Part shown: positions 7,481-15,785 of the stretch, in pieces | Position numbering within the stretch: position 1 is the first letter of the stretch | Layout of the letters: each line of letters opens with the position of its first letter | Assembly: GCF_011299095.1 (NCBI RefSeq) | Contig: NZ_CP049889.1 | Coordinates: forward strand, 1,009,501 to 1,073,500 | Reading direction: 5' to 3' | Source of the DNA: Jeotgalibaca porci | GTDB taxonomy: Bacteria > Bacillota > Bacilli > Lactobacillales > Aerococcaceae | Length of the DNA: 64,000 nucleotides | Notes under the pieces: generated by a model | The model's input: the letters and a program-made list of their open reading frames with translations, nothing else | Database searches by the model: none | What the model was told of the DNA's origin: nothing | Position numbers and translations under genes: made by a program

Positions 7481-8104
7481 TTAGTTCGGGCGGTCTTTAC
7501 GATAGATTTCATCCAAAGTTGCATAGTAAGGGCCTGCCAAACGCGCTACTGGCTTCAATGCTGCTACATCAATGTACTCTTTTTCTTTATCAAAAATAGT
7601 CTCATCGAAATAGAAATCTGTTACTTCTAAGAAAAAGAAGTCGGTGACAACATCTCCGTCCGGACTTTTTACGGGATGGTAATCGTAAACTTTCACTTCC
7701 ATCCGAATTTTCGCTTCTTTAATGCCGGGTGTTTTAACCGTTTTACTATCAGTCAAATGAAGACCGGCGAAAACAACTTCGCTCTCGTCAGCAGGTAATG
7801 GCGCAGATGTATCGTTCATCGCATCCACGACGTCTTCGCTAACGATATGAACAACCCCGTGCTTATATTCGAGTAAGTTGCGGGCGGAATCTTTCGGTTC
7901 TCCGTTCGCCCCTCTTAAAATGGCCATCGATAATAGTGGCACTTGATTTGAAACACCGCTTGTAAAGCTGAACGGTGCGGCGTTCACTACTTCCGTTTTT
8001 TCATCGAGAGTTGTTATCCAGCCAATTGCACGCGGGATGATGCTGCCGGATATAAATTTATACATTGTTTTTTTATCTAAGTCACCAGTTGTGTAATGGT
8101 ACAT
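7481..8104 (-). CDS. Flavin reductase-family protein (FMN-binding split barrel)
   Basis: 207 residues of the DIM6/NTAB flavin reductase family. The N-terminal block ISGSIIPRAIGWITTLDE and the following NAAPFSFTSGVSNQVPLLSMAI contain the FMN-contact segment. Such proteins bind FMN and pass electrons from NAD(P)H, but several are of unknown substrate. Start ATG behind a GTGAAGG site. Single gene; its terminator is the one split by the IS. Confidence 0.85.
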   Translation of the reverse strand: MYHYTTGDLDKKTMYKFISGSIIPRAIGWITTLDEKTEVVNAAPFSFTSGVSNQVPLLSMAILRGANGEPKDSARNLLEYKHGVVHIVSEDVVDAMNDTSAPLPADESEVVFAGLHLTDSKTVKTPGIKEAKIRMEVKVYDYHPVKSPDGDVVTDFFFLEVTDFYFDETIFDKEKEYIDVAALKPVARLAGPYYATLDEIYRKDRPN

Positions 8105-8252
8105 GCCTTCACTCTTTTCGTCTCATTTTATTTTCAGTATAGCATATGTTTCGTTACTAATGGTTCGGGCGTGCTTACAGAAGCCCCCTTCTGGTTTATC
8201 CGATTTAAACCGGGTATAATTAGGAGACTAAAACAAGGAAGTAGGGAATTGT

Positions 8253-9158
8253 TTGGATTATATCGCTATTGATTTCGAAACAGCAAATAATCGTGGAGAC
8301 AGTATCTGTTCAATCGGCATGAGTCGTTTTTCCAAAGGCAAAGAAGTCGATCGCTTTTACAGCTTAATCAATCCGTTACAAAGTTTCAGCGCCTCAAACA
8401 TTCAGGTGCATGGAATCTATCCGGATGATGTCCACGATGCGAAACGTTTTGATGAGTTGTATCCTGAAATACGTGCCTTCGTTGGCGATGATCCCTTGGT
8501 GGCACATTTTGCCCAATTCGATATTAACTGTCTGCAAACGACAATTGAAACATACCGTTTACCCAAGATGGAGAATGCCTACTTTTGTTCGTGCGTATTA
8601 GCCAAGAAACTCCTAACTTTACGAAGTAATAGCTTGGTAAATGTACTGGACTATTATGGATTAGGAATTGAGAACCACCATAACGCTCTTGATGACGCGA
8701 TAGCTTGCGGACAAATCGCCAGCAAACTATTGCGCCCGTATGATTACGAAATCGCCGGCTTTTTAGATGAACATCAGTACCAAATGGGGCAACTATTTTC
8801 GCATCGCTTTGGTCCTATGCGTAGTGCCAAAAAAGCTGCGAGCAGTAAGAAAATAGCTTTGAAGCCGGCACTTGTTGCGTTCGATCCTAACCATCCCTTC
8901 TACAAACAACACGTGTGCTTTACTGGACGTTTGTCCAAGATAAAACGACAAGAGGCAGCGCAAATGGTCGTTAATGCGGGTGGCTACTTCGATCCGAAAC
9001 TGGCCTACGAAACGACTTATATTGTCGTTGCCAACCGTGAATGGGATAAAATTGGCACATCTCTAGAAAGCAGCAAAATTGAACAAGTCCGTCAACTGCA
9101 AGGTATGGGCCGTAACATTACCATCCTTTCAGAAAATGATTTCTTACGGTTGTTTTAA
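8253..9158 (+). CDS. DnaQ-like 3'-5' exonuclease fused to a BRCT domain
   Basis: 301 residues starting at TTG 8253, behind AGGGAATT. The N-terminal DEDDh exonuclease has Exo I IAIDFETAN, Exo II in VAHFAQFDI and Exo III HHNALDDA, all acidic residues present. A linker (about 175-210) precedes a C-terminal BRCT domain with HVCFTGRLSKIKRQEAAQMVVNAGG, the hallmark of BRCT modules as in NAD ligase. This is a stand-alone proofreading-like nuclease with a DNA-end or nick-targeting module, not the replicative PolC. A repair or turnover role is inferred. Confidence 0.9.
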   Translation: MDYIAIDFETANNRGDSICSIGMSRFSKGKEVDRFYSLINPLQSFSASNIQVHGIYPDDVHDAKRFDELYPEIRAFVGDDPLVAHFAQFDINCLQTTIETYRLPKMENAYFCSCVLAKKLLTLRSNSLVNVLDYYGLGIENHHNALDDAIACGQIASKLLRPYDYEIAGFLDEHQYQMGQLFSHRFGPMRSAKKAASSKKIALKPALVAFDPNHPFYKQHVCFTGRLSKIKRQEAAQMVVNAGGYFDPKLAYETTYIVVANREWDKIGTSLESSKIEQVRQLQGMGRNITILSENDFLRLF

Positions 9159-9162
9159 TTTG

Positions 9163-9213
9163 AAAAAGTCGGAACTAGAATGACGTATTACGCGTCCTAG
9201 TTCCGACTTTTTT
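9163..9213 (+). terminator. Terminator hairpin 1 after the exonuclease gene
   Basis: AAAAAGTCGGAACTAG (9163-9178) pairs with CTAGTTCCGACTTTTTT (9197-9213), an 18-base loop between them. Confidence 0.8.
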
Positions 9214-9220
9214 GATTTGC

Positions 9221-9258
9221 TCGGAACTAGAAGTACTTTTTTTGCGTTCTAGTTCCGA
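9221..9258. repeat. Second hairpin with the same stem sequence
   Basis: TCGGAACTAGAA (9221-9232) pairs with TTCTAGTTCCGA (9247-9258). The core TCGGAACTAG/CTAGTTCCGA is identical to hairpin 1, so the pair is a local duplication of a palindromic unit. It may terminate the minus-strand lipid operon that ends at 9272. Confidence 0.75.
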
Positions 9259-9271
9259 AATAATGACTTTC

Positions 9272-10348
9272 TTAAACAACCACACTCGTTTTTCGCTGAT
9301 AATAAGCATACTCATTTTGATCAAGGATGCTGGAAATAACATAGGTCCCCGAAACTTTTCCTTCATGAATATAACTTGAAATACTCTGTATACGATACCG
9401 CTTAAATTCCTGAATCAACGCATACACCAATGCCGATCCCAAGCCTTCATGATGCTCTTGGACAGCCATATACATAATGACGTACTTCTGTGTCACCTGC
9501 TTCGTCAGTAACACTTTCAGCACTTCTTTCTTCGACAGTTTTTCCTTCGTTAATTGTGTCCCGTAATCAGGAGTAGCGATGAGGAACCCAACAAAGTTCC
9601 CCAACGAATCATAAGCTAACTTCGTGTAACGCAAGTTAAGAATCAGCTTTAAATTCTCAAATATATCCATAAATTCCTCATCAGTGATGCCTTTAAAAAC
9701 GGGAAAGGTTCGAAAACGTTCTTGCAGCATTTGCGAGACCGCCAAAAAGTCCTTATCCAGTGATTTCTTTGTTGGACTGATAATTTGGTAGCCTTTCTCA
9801 GTAAATTGTTGGTAGCGTTTCTGATATTTTTCTTGCTTAATACTTTCATCGACAGGCGCATAAAAGTTAGAATAATACGTTTCGCGTCTTTTAAAGCCAC
9901 TCGCTTCCCACAAAGTTTGGTAGTAATCGCGATGGTAGAGCTCAGAAAAATACGGTTCCTTATCAAAATGATTCACTTTCAAGCGGTATCCCAGCCAAAA
10001 GCTAGCATTCATTGGGCCTTCGATTGTTTCTTTCCCATAGAGATAGGCGACGTGAGCAGCATAATCAATCAATAAAGTTGCTGCTTGCTGATTGTTCTCT
10101 GATTCGAAATAACCCAGATACGCTGCCGAATCATCCGGATAGCACGTCACAACGGCACGGCATATGATTTGACCGGCATCCTTGACTACGAGGGGTGTCA
10201 CCCTGAAGTAATGGCTCAGTGGGTGCTTTCCTTCCAACACTTCCCGCAACTCGCGTTTATTCTCTGTGCGAAATGCCGGTGCATAAAGGCTATCTGAAAA
10301 ATCTAGAAACGCTCCCACGTCTGCTTCATTCAAACGTTCAACTTTCAT
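9272..10348 (-). CDS. GNAT-fold acyltransferase-like protein, last gene of the lipid operon
   Basis: 358 residues from ATG 10348, six bases from AGGAGG; it overlaps the upstream gene by 11 bases. It resembles the long GNAT-like proteins with a conserved segment of the form EGPMNASFWLGYRLKVNHFD followed by PYF and YYQTLWEASGFKRRETYYSNFY. The C-terminal half carries an acetyl-CoA-site-like stretch (EHHEGLGSALVYAL). No substrate is known to me. Its place at the end of a phospholipid operon makes acyl transfer to an amine, for instance a headgroup, one possibility, but that is speculation. Confidence 0.65.
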   Translation of the reverse strand: MKVERLNEADVGAFLDFSDSLYAPAFRTENKRELREVLEGKHPLSHYFRVTPLVVKDAGQIICRAVVTCYPDDSAAYLGYFESENNQQAATLLIDYAAHVAYLYGKETIEGPMNASFWLGYRLKVNHFDKEPYFSELYHRDYYQTLWEASGFKRRETYYSNFYAPVDESIKQEKYQKRYQQFTEKGYQIISPTKKSLDKDFLAVSQMLQERFRTFPVFKGITDEEFMDIFENLKLILNLRYTKLAYDSLGNFVGFLIATPDYGTQLTKEKLSKKEVLKVLLTKQVTQKYVIMYMAVQEHHEGLGSALVYALIQEFKRYRIQSISSYIHEGKVSGTYVISSILDQNEYAYYQRKTSVVV

Positions 10349-12737
10349 TGCGTGCCTCCTTCCGTGTGACCTTTCCACTATTTCCATCCAAAATCACTCT
10401 ATCACCTGTTTTTAAGTGCGTCGTTGCCTGCTTAATTCCGACCACGGCTGGGATACCCAATTCACGGGAAATAATGGCCGTATGTGATAGCAGTGATCCT
10501 TTTTCAGCAATAATCCCTTTGGCTTGGGTCAATAGGAAAACCCATCCTGGATCTGTCATTTGCGTCACTAATATTTTGTCTTTGGCGCCCTCTCGCACTT
10601 CGCTTGGATGGTGAACGACTAACACTTCCCCCTCCACAATGCCATTGGACGTTGGCGTGCCTTGTAACTGATGGGACGAGATCGCACTCCTCCCATTCTC
10701 AACTATTCGAATCGCTTTATCGTAAGGATGTCCTTTAAATACCAAATAACCATAGGCCGGCAAAGAAGCAAACCCTTGCTGTGCCTCTTTCCGTTGCGCA
10801 ATTAATGCCCGGTAGTCTTTCAGATCAAACGCCTCATCCACTGATAACCAAAAGATATCTTCGTGGTGTTCAATATAACCTTCCGCCTCCGCAATCACTC
10901 CTAAACGCCGGAACAAAGTCCGAACCATCCCGTAAATACGGCTGCGATTGAGTCGTGACGTTTCGCGGTGCTGAATACCCAGCCGCGCCCGTTTACTTAA
11001 GAAATGAAAGACACGCTTACGCCAACCTGTGAACGGAATACGTTCCTTTTCCACATGCACGCTTTCTTTTCGAGGCGGCATGTCCAAGAAGTCACTGAGT
11101 TGTTGCAAAGCCTTTAAAGGATGGCTGCGAAATGTCTGTGTTTCTAGTTTCAGTTCTTCCAGCCCCCGGTCGCCGTAACGCTCGACATAGGAAGTAAAGA
11201 GGCTCTTAAAATGCGGGTTCTCCTCCAAGAACAGTGTTAATGCGTTTGGCGTTGTGATGTTTCGGATGGCTTCGGTCAACTGATGGTCTCGGGCAAAGGC
11301 AGCCATTTTTTGCATTTCATGCACCGGTTCCATACTGGATATCATCGGAATACCGGCGAACCACTGATGCCATTCATTGCTATCTGGATCCTTTCCCCAT
11401 CGACGTAAAACACGCTTCAATAAACCCGTATAAGTAAAGGCATATAAGTCATTCACAAGCGTGATGTCCCATTTTTTCAAAATACGCTCTTCTAAAGCGT
11501 GATATAGATTTTTCACTTCTGCCGCAGACATATCGGTTTTATAAGAGGCACGAAAGAACGTTGTTGTATCTTGGAACGCACGGTCTAATGCAGTCATCTG
11601 CTTCGGAGTCGTTACGAGTTCTTTAATAATTCGACTCGAAATCAGCAAGCTGTCCCACAATGATGTCTGCTTCGCCAAGGCTGGCGGAATAACGATTTCC
11701 TTCTGAGTAAAACCCATCATCTCTTGCCATATTGGCAAAAGCAACTTAGGGAACGGCAAGAATTGCAATAACCCGTACAAGTGATTCATATTATAATACA
11801 TGCGTCCATTGACCCGGACAACGAGTTCTTGGAACGCTGAAGCATAATGGTCCAACAATGCTTGGGAACGCGAAAAGCGCCAAGCTACGCCTTTAAAAAC
11901 TTGTTCATAAGCAAAAGTGATAAAGCTTTCCGTCAGCGGTTGCGTCAACCCCGGGTAACTTTCCACTAAGTTACTATTATTTAATACGGTCATCGCACCA
12001 GTCGGGAACGTTGTAATCGGTCGGGACTGCAAAACATAGACACTGCCATCCGCAATCGCAAACTCAACATCCAACTGTTTAGACGTTAAACCGTCCACTT
12101 GCTGCAACAAATCTGCTCTTTCCTTTTCCGTCATTAAGGGACTATCCTCTTCACGTTCAAAGTAGACAAAATCCTCATCGCGCTTTAGATAGTAAGTTGT
12201 AACGGGGACTTCTGCATTGACAATCCCCTCGCCCAAGCCATTCCCAATTACCAAAACACTCTCATTCAGCAATCCTTGCGGATTCGCCGTGAATAAAACC
12301 CCTGAACGTTCAGCCGGAATCATTTCCTGTACAATAACCGTTACAACAATATCTGACGCTTTCAAAGTATGATAATCGGCATAAGCGTGAATATGATTCT
12401 TACCGCCTGCTGCCAAACAAGCCGAAATTTTATCCGCTATATGTGTTGGTGAAACATTGAGATACGTTTCAAATAAACCCGCAAATGACGTTTCTGATCC
12501 GTCTTCCATATTTGCGGAAGAACGAACGGCATAGAGCTTTCTTTCGTCCAGCATGGGATATAATTCGGTTAAGGTTGGTTCTATCTCACCAGTGCCACGA
12601 ATACGCTTCGCTGTGGCAAGGGACAACGCGATGAAGGGCGGGACATTTAAGCCTCGTTTTTTCATGCTCGCCAATTCGGCTGCTTTTCCACCACTATTTT
12701 CGCGCGTCATCTGTTCATACGTGAGCCAATTGTTCAT
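10338..12737 (-). CDS. PEP-synthase-like dikinase (ATP-grasp plus phosphohistidine domain)
   Basis: 799 residues. The N-terminal ATP-grasp (PPDK_N) shows YAVRSSANMEDGSETSFAG, ERSGVLFTANP and LQSRPITT (about 1-245). A long, poorly conserved middle (about 250-690) replaces the canonical PEP synthase body. The C-terminal swivelling domain has KGSLLSHTAIISRELGIPAVVG with phospho-carrier His752. This architecture matches rifampicin phosphotransferase and related PEP-synthase-like enzymes, which transfer phosphate to a hydroxyl group. In this operon the acceptor may be a lipid alcohol or another pathway intermediate. It is 16 bases downstream of the prenyltransferase gene. Confidence 0.8.
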   Translation of the reverse strand: MNNWLTYEQMTRENSGGKAAELASMKKRGLNVPPFIALSLATAKRIRGTGEIEPTLTELYPMLDERKLYAVRSSANMEDGSETSFAGLFETYLNVSPTHIADKISACLAAGGKNHIHAYADYHTLKASDIVVTVIVQEMIPAERSGVLFTANPQGLLNESVLVIGNGLGEGIVNAEVPVTTYYLKRDEDFVYFEREEDSPLMTEKERADLLQQVDGLTSKQLDVEFAIADGSVYVLQSRPITTFPTGAMTVLNNSNLVESYPGLTQPLTESFITFAYEQVFKGVAWRFSRSQALLDHYASAFQELVVRVNGRMYYNMNHLYGLLQFLPFPKLLLPIWQEMMGFTQKEIVIPPALAKQTSLWDSLLISSRIIKELVTTPKQMTALDRAFQDTTTFFRASYKTDMSAAEVKNLYHALEERILKKWDITLVNDLYAFTYTGLLKRVLRRWGKDPDSNEWHQWFAGIPMISSMEPVHEMQKMAAFARDHQLTEAIRNITTPNALTLFLEENPHFKSLFTSYVERYGDRGLEELKLETQTFRSHPLKALQQLSDFLDMPPRKESVHVEKERIPFTGWRKRVFHFLSKRARLGIQHRETSRLNRSRIYGMVRTLFRRLGVIAEAEGYIEHHEDIFWLSVDEAFDLKDYRALIAQRKEAQQGFASLPAYGYLVFKGHPYDKAIRIVENGRSAISSHQLQGTPTSNGIVEGEVLVVHHPSEVREGAKDKILVTQMTDPGWVFLLTQAKGIIAEKGSLLSHTAIISRELGIPAVVGIKQATTHLKTGDRVILDGNSGKVTRKEARNES

Positions 12738-12752
12738 GAAGTAACGACTCCT

Positions 12753-13637
12753 TTAAATATATAGCAATGTGACAAGCAACAAAAATACAGATAGATGCGC
12801 AATTAAATACGCAGGAACGGAAGTTTTTAAGTTTTTACCGTCGGGATTTTGATAAAAGCGGTACAGGGTATAAAGCAATCCAATAAAACTAACCATTAAT
12901 AAAAGAGATGCGGTTAACTCAGCAACCAATACCCAAGCCGCAATGACACCAACAGCAGCAATTCCACTAACAGCGTATAGTGAGCCTCGGAATCCCCATA
13001 CTTGTGAATACGTCACATACTGGTTCTCATCAGCCGGTGCTTTTATCTTACGGGAAACTTCCCACAATAAAGCAGGAATATACAATACAAATGCCAACAA
13101 AACGTTCTCTTTGGTCCATAATGGCAGCTCATATTGCACTGTCACGTAATGAATCACATACAAACTTAACAGCAATTGAACCGGATTATGGGTGACAAGT
13201 GCCAAAACCAAACTCGGCTCAATTTTAGCCCGTTGGAAAAACCAAACAGTCATTAAAAAACCGTAAAATACAACCAGAATAAAAGGCCAAATAGGTTGCG
13301 GCAACAGGATATTAAGGCCTACCATTGTCACAAAAAGGACGGTTCCTAAATACCATAAGTCTTTCTTGAACAACCGTCCAGAAGGAAGGGGGCGTTCAGG
13401 ATAATTGATCCGGTCATTTTCCAAGTCCTTAAACTCATCTGCGATGCGGAGTAAAAATAAAAATGCAAAGACTGTATAGATGATGCCTAAATCTTCCCAG
13501 TTAAACTGATAACGTGGTTGCGTGCGTGCAAATGCCAGCACCCCCAGAATCTGAACGGCAACCATTAAAAAACTAATCCCCAAGCGCGGAATAATCGGAT
13601 ACATTTCTCTTGCATAAATACTTAAACGTTTAAGCAT
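12753..13637 (-). CDS. UbiA-superfamily prenyltransferase
   Basis: 294 residues from ATG 13637 (AAGGTGG upstream), overlapping the decarboxylase gene by 8 bases. Seven to nine hydrophobic helices are visible. The first Asp-rich motif is RIADEFKDLENDR (D67, D71, D75) followed by the family's PERPLPSG. The second substrate loop is WEVSRKIKAPADE near residue 210, the form seen in a bacterial UbiA branch rather than in quinone MenA/UbiA. UbiA proteins transfer prenyl groups to aromatic or polar acceptors, and in archaea to GGGP to make DGGGP. The operon contents favour a lipid acceptor. Confidence 0.82.
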   Translation of the reverse strand: MLKRLSIYAREMYPIIPRLGISFLMVAVQILGVLAFARTQPRYQFNWEDLGIIYTVFAFLFLLRIADEFKDLENDRINYPERPLPSGRLFKKDLWYLGTVLFVTMVGLNILLPQPIWPFILVVFYGFLMTVWFFQRAKIEPSLVLALVTHNPVQLLLSLYVIHYVTVQYELPLWTKENVLLAFVLYIPALLWEVSRKIKAPADENQYVTYSQVWGFRGSLYAVSGIAAVGVIAAWVLVAELTASLLLMVSFIGLLYTLYRFYQNPDGKNLKTSVPAYLIAHLSVFLLLVTLLYI

Positions 13638-14496
13638 GGCTTCCCACCTTCTCTCCATAAGAAACACGGACTTCCAATCCTTCTCGATTAGCTGCCGCAA
13701 TGTCTTCAGCTATTTTCACTTGATTTTTTTGGTAACACACGACAATGCTAGATCCGCCATAAGAAAAATAGCCTTTTTCCTGGCCTTTAGTGAATACTGT
13801 CGCACCATGATCATGAATCCTTCCAACCAATAAAGCACCGACTTCCATAAAGAGAACACGCCCAAAATTTTCAGTCTCAAAGAGTTGCCAGTGACGCGTA
13901 TTTTCCGAGAAGACTCGCGCATGTGCGTGTGCGAGCGGTCGAACAGAATGAAGCATACCCGGAATCATACGTGCAGCTAATTTCTTACCTGCGTCCGGAT
14001 AACAATAACGATGGTAATCATCGATGGCTAATCGAAAAACCAGGCACGTCCCTCCTATAAATTGTTCCGCAACACGGGTATCGCGAATCAGTTCGTTTAA
14101 AGTATAGCTTCGGCTTTTTATCTGGAAAACACCCGATTCCGAAATCGAATACGTCATCAACTTGCTGTCAGCGACCGCAATCACAGTCGTTTTTGCTTCT
14201 GAAATGGGACGAGCATCAGGTCGTAAACGTCGGGTGAAAAAATCATTAAACGACTGAAAGGTCGTCTGTTCTGCTTCATCTAAATTAATGTGGTATTTTT
14301 CGACGAATGGTTTTATTTTCCGGACTGAACGCTTCGTATTATTTCGCGCTGCTTTAAAATTTGAAAAAGCCGGATAAAGTAAGGGTTTCAACAGGAAGCG
14401 GCCAAGAGCTGTCTCATACAAGAACGTAACTACTCTGCCGCCAACTTCCGCTTCCGTATAGGTTTCCTTTAGTTTGCGATCATAGATGAGCGTCAT
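13630..14496 (-). CDS. Phosphatidylserine decarboxylase-like proenzyme
   Basis: 288 residues. Motifs in order are FFTRRLRPDARP (86-97), a catalytic aspartate in AVADSKL (Asp110), DDYHRY (His162) and the self-cleavage site YGGSS (246-250), where Ser249 would become the pyruvoyl group. The layout follows the longer PSD group typical of clostridia, and GGSS replaces the LGST of E. coli Psd. It would convert a phosphatidylserine-type lipid, diacyl or archaeal-type, to the ethanolamine lipid at the membrane. Start 2 bases after the upstream stop. Confidence 0.88.
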   Translation of the reverse strand: MTLIYDRKLKETYTEAEVGGRVVTFLYETALGRFLLKPLLYPAFSNFKAARNNTKRSVRKIKPFVEKYHINLDEAEQTTFQSFNDFFTRRLRPDARPISEAKTTVIAVADSKLMTYSISESGVFQIKSRSYTLNELIRDTRVAEQFIGGTCLVFRLAIDDYHRYCYPDAGKKLAARMIPGMLHSVRPLAHAHARVFSENTRHWQLFETENFGRVLFMEVGALLVGRIHDHGATVFTKGQEKGYFSYGGSSIVVCYQKNQVKIAEDIAAANREGLEVRVSYGEKVGSHA

Positions 14497-14498
14497 AT

Positions 14499-15104
14499 TT
14501 ATAACCTACTTCCAATAACTACCAAAACAAAGATGGCCAAACCAATAAAGAGGAGATACATTTTACCACTTGGTCGTCTAACAGGACGATTCCAGACGAA
14601 TCCAAGCGGCAGCAAGATAAATAATAAAACAATCGCTGCTCGGAATAACGCCGTTCCTGTTGCACTAAACAGACTAAAGAACGTATACGTCACTGTTAAA
14701 GCAAGCGTTATGTATGTGAGTGGTACGCCAATGAAGTCATCCTCTTTTATAATATGAAAATAACCCAATCGGTGAATGCCACAAATGGCATAGAACACCG
14801 CCAAAACGAGAGGCAACGTCATCCCGGAAACGAAATGAAATAAAAATATAACCGGCAATGCAACAAACGAGACCATATCCACGAATGAGTCAATATACTC
14901 CCCCATTTGTTGTTGGAAAGCGTCACGCTTGAAGAGACGGGCAAATTTCCCATCAAAAAGATCACATAGCCCGGAGAGAACAAATAAAATAATGGCAAAG
15001 TCAGTGTTTCCCTCAAAGAGACTTCTGATGGACCATAGCGAGAAAAATAAGCCCATGAGACTTACTGTATTCGCTACGTGAAAAACTGGGATACGTTTAT
15101 ACAT
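14499..15104 (-). CDS. CDP-alcohol phosphatidyltransferase, PS-synthase-like
   Basis: 201 residues with about six membrane helices, start behind AAAGGAG. The CDP-OH-P-transferase signature is present as D48-x2-D51-G52-x2-A55-R56, then G68-x3-D72-x3-D76. The spacing between AR and the next Gly is 11 residues rather than the usual 8-9. IDSFVDMVSF resembles phosphatidylserine synthase PssA (DSLADVVSF) more than PgsA. With the decarboxylase gene immediately downstream, serine is the likely headgroup donor. The lipid donor would be the product of the upstream CarS-like enzyme. Confidence 0.85.
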   Translation of the reverse strand: MYKRIPVFHVANTVSLMGLFFSLWSIRSLFEGNTDFAIILFVLSGLCDLFDGKFARLFKRDAFQQQMGEYIDSFVDMVSFVALPVIFLFHFVSGMTLPLVLAVFYAICGIHRLGYFHIIKEDDFIGVPLTYITLALTVTYTFFSLFSATGTALFRAAIVLLFILLPLGFVWNRPVRRPSGKMYLLFIGLAIFVLVVIGSRL

Positions 15105-15122
15105 AGATGGATGGCTCCTTTC

Positions 15123-15704
15123 TTAAATCGCTTTTTTCCAACCGATTTTGACTAAGATAACATTGATGCCTAAATGTGTGGCCGCACCCAGAAATACATA
15201 ACCTAAATACTGTCCGAAACTGAGTGGATAAAAGAACCATAAAACTAAAGCACAACCAAAGAGTGAATCCATTTGGTCGAGCCACATGTATTTCCAAGGA
15301 TTAGTTACATAAGCGGCCTTTCCGGGGGATATATTCATTCTTCTTTTGATAAAGCTATTGGGAAGCTCAAATAAAATATAGGCAACACCCAATAATGCAC
15401 CGACAAAGCTATTAAAAAGTACGGTATTTCGATTGAAGATATAGAATTGATTACGTTGTTCCAAATAAGGGAAAATACGACAGATTCCTCCCCACAGAAC
15501 CATGGCTGCCACACTGCAAATGACCATTCCGACTGCACCGCGCCATGTTTTATTTGCTCCGAAAAATGGTCGGCCATCACGCCACACTCGCCCATTATCA
15601 ATCGGCGTTTGCCACGTTTTCAACCAAGATGATTTCAACACTTTCATGTTGGCGATGCCTGCCAGAACGACCGGCATCAATGTAATATACATACTTAAAA
15701 TCAA
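15123..15704 (-). CDS. CDP-archaeol synthase-like CTP:lipid cytidylyltransferase (CarS family)
   Basis: I choose the TTG at 15704 (8 bases from AGGAGG), giving 193 residues; the ATG at 15692 is too far from the site. CarS/CdsA-type features are D-N-G plus FFGANKTWRG (K52-G56), LPNSFIKRRMNISPGK (SFIKRR at 117-122) and the C-terminal LDQMDSLFG (143-149). Several membrane helices. In archaea CarS makes CDP-archaeol from unsaturated archaetidic acid; bacterial relatives have unclear substrates. It is first gene of the lipid operon. A second, housekeeping CdsA is expected elsewhere. Confidence 0.82.
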   Translation of the reverse strand: MILSMYITLMPVVLAGIANMKVLKSSWLKTWQTPIDNGRVWRDGRPFFGANKTWRGAVGMVICSVAAMVLWGGICRIFPYLEQRNQFYIFNRNTVLFNSFVGALLGVAYILFELPNSFIKRRMNISPGKAAYVTNPWKYMWLDQMDSLFGCALVLWFFYPLSFGQYLGYVFLGAATHLGINVILVKIGWKKAI

Positions 15705-15730
15705 CCACGCCACCTCCTTCAATTGACAAA

Positions 15731-15739
15731 AGTATAGCA
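15731..15739 (-). promoter_or_regulatory. Extended -10 promoter of the lipid operon
   Basis: On the minus strand TGC-TATACT (TG-n extended -10) lies about 27 bases before the TTG start. No convincing -35 is seen. It starts just after the terminator of repeat copy B. Confidence 0.45.
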
Positions 15740-15785
15740 CAGGAGCACGGAAAACCTGACTGATAACCTATACGTGAAAATAAGG

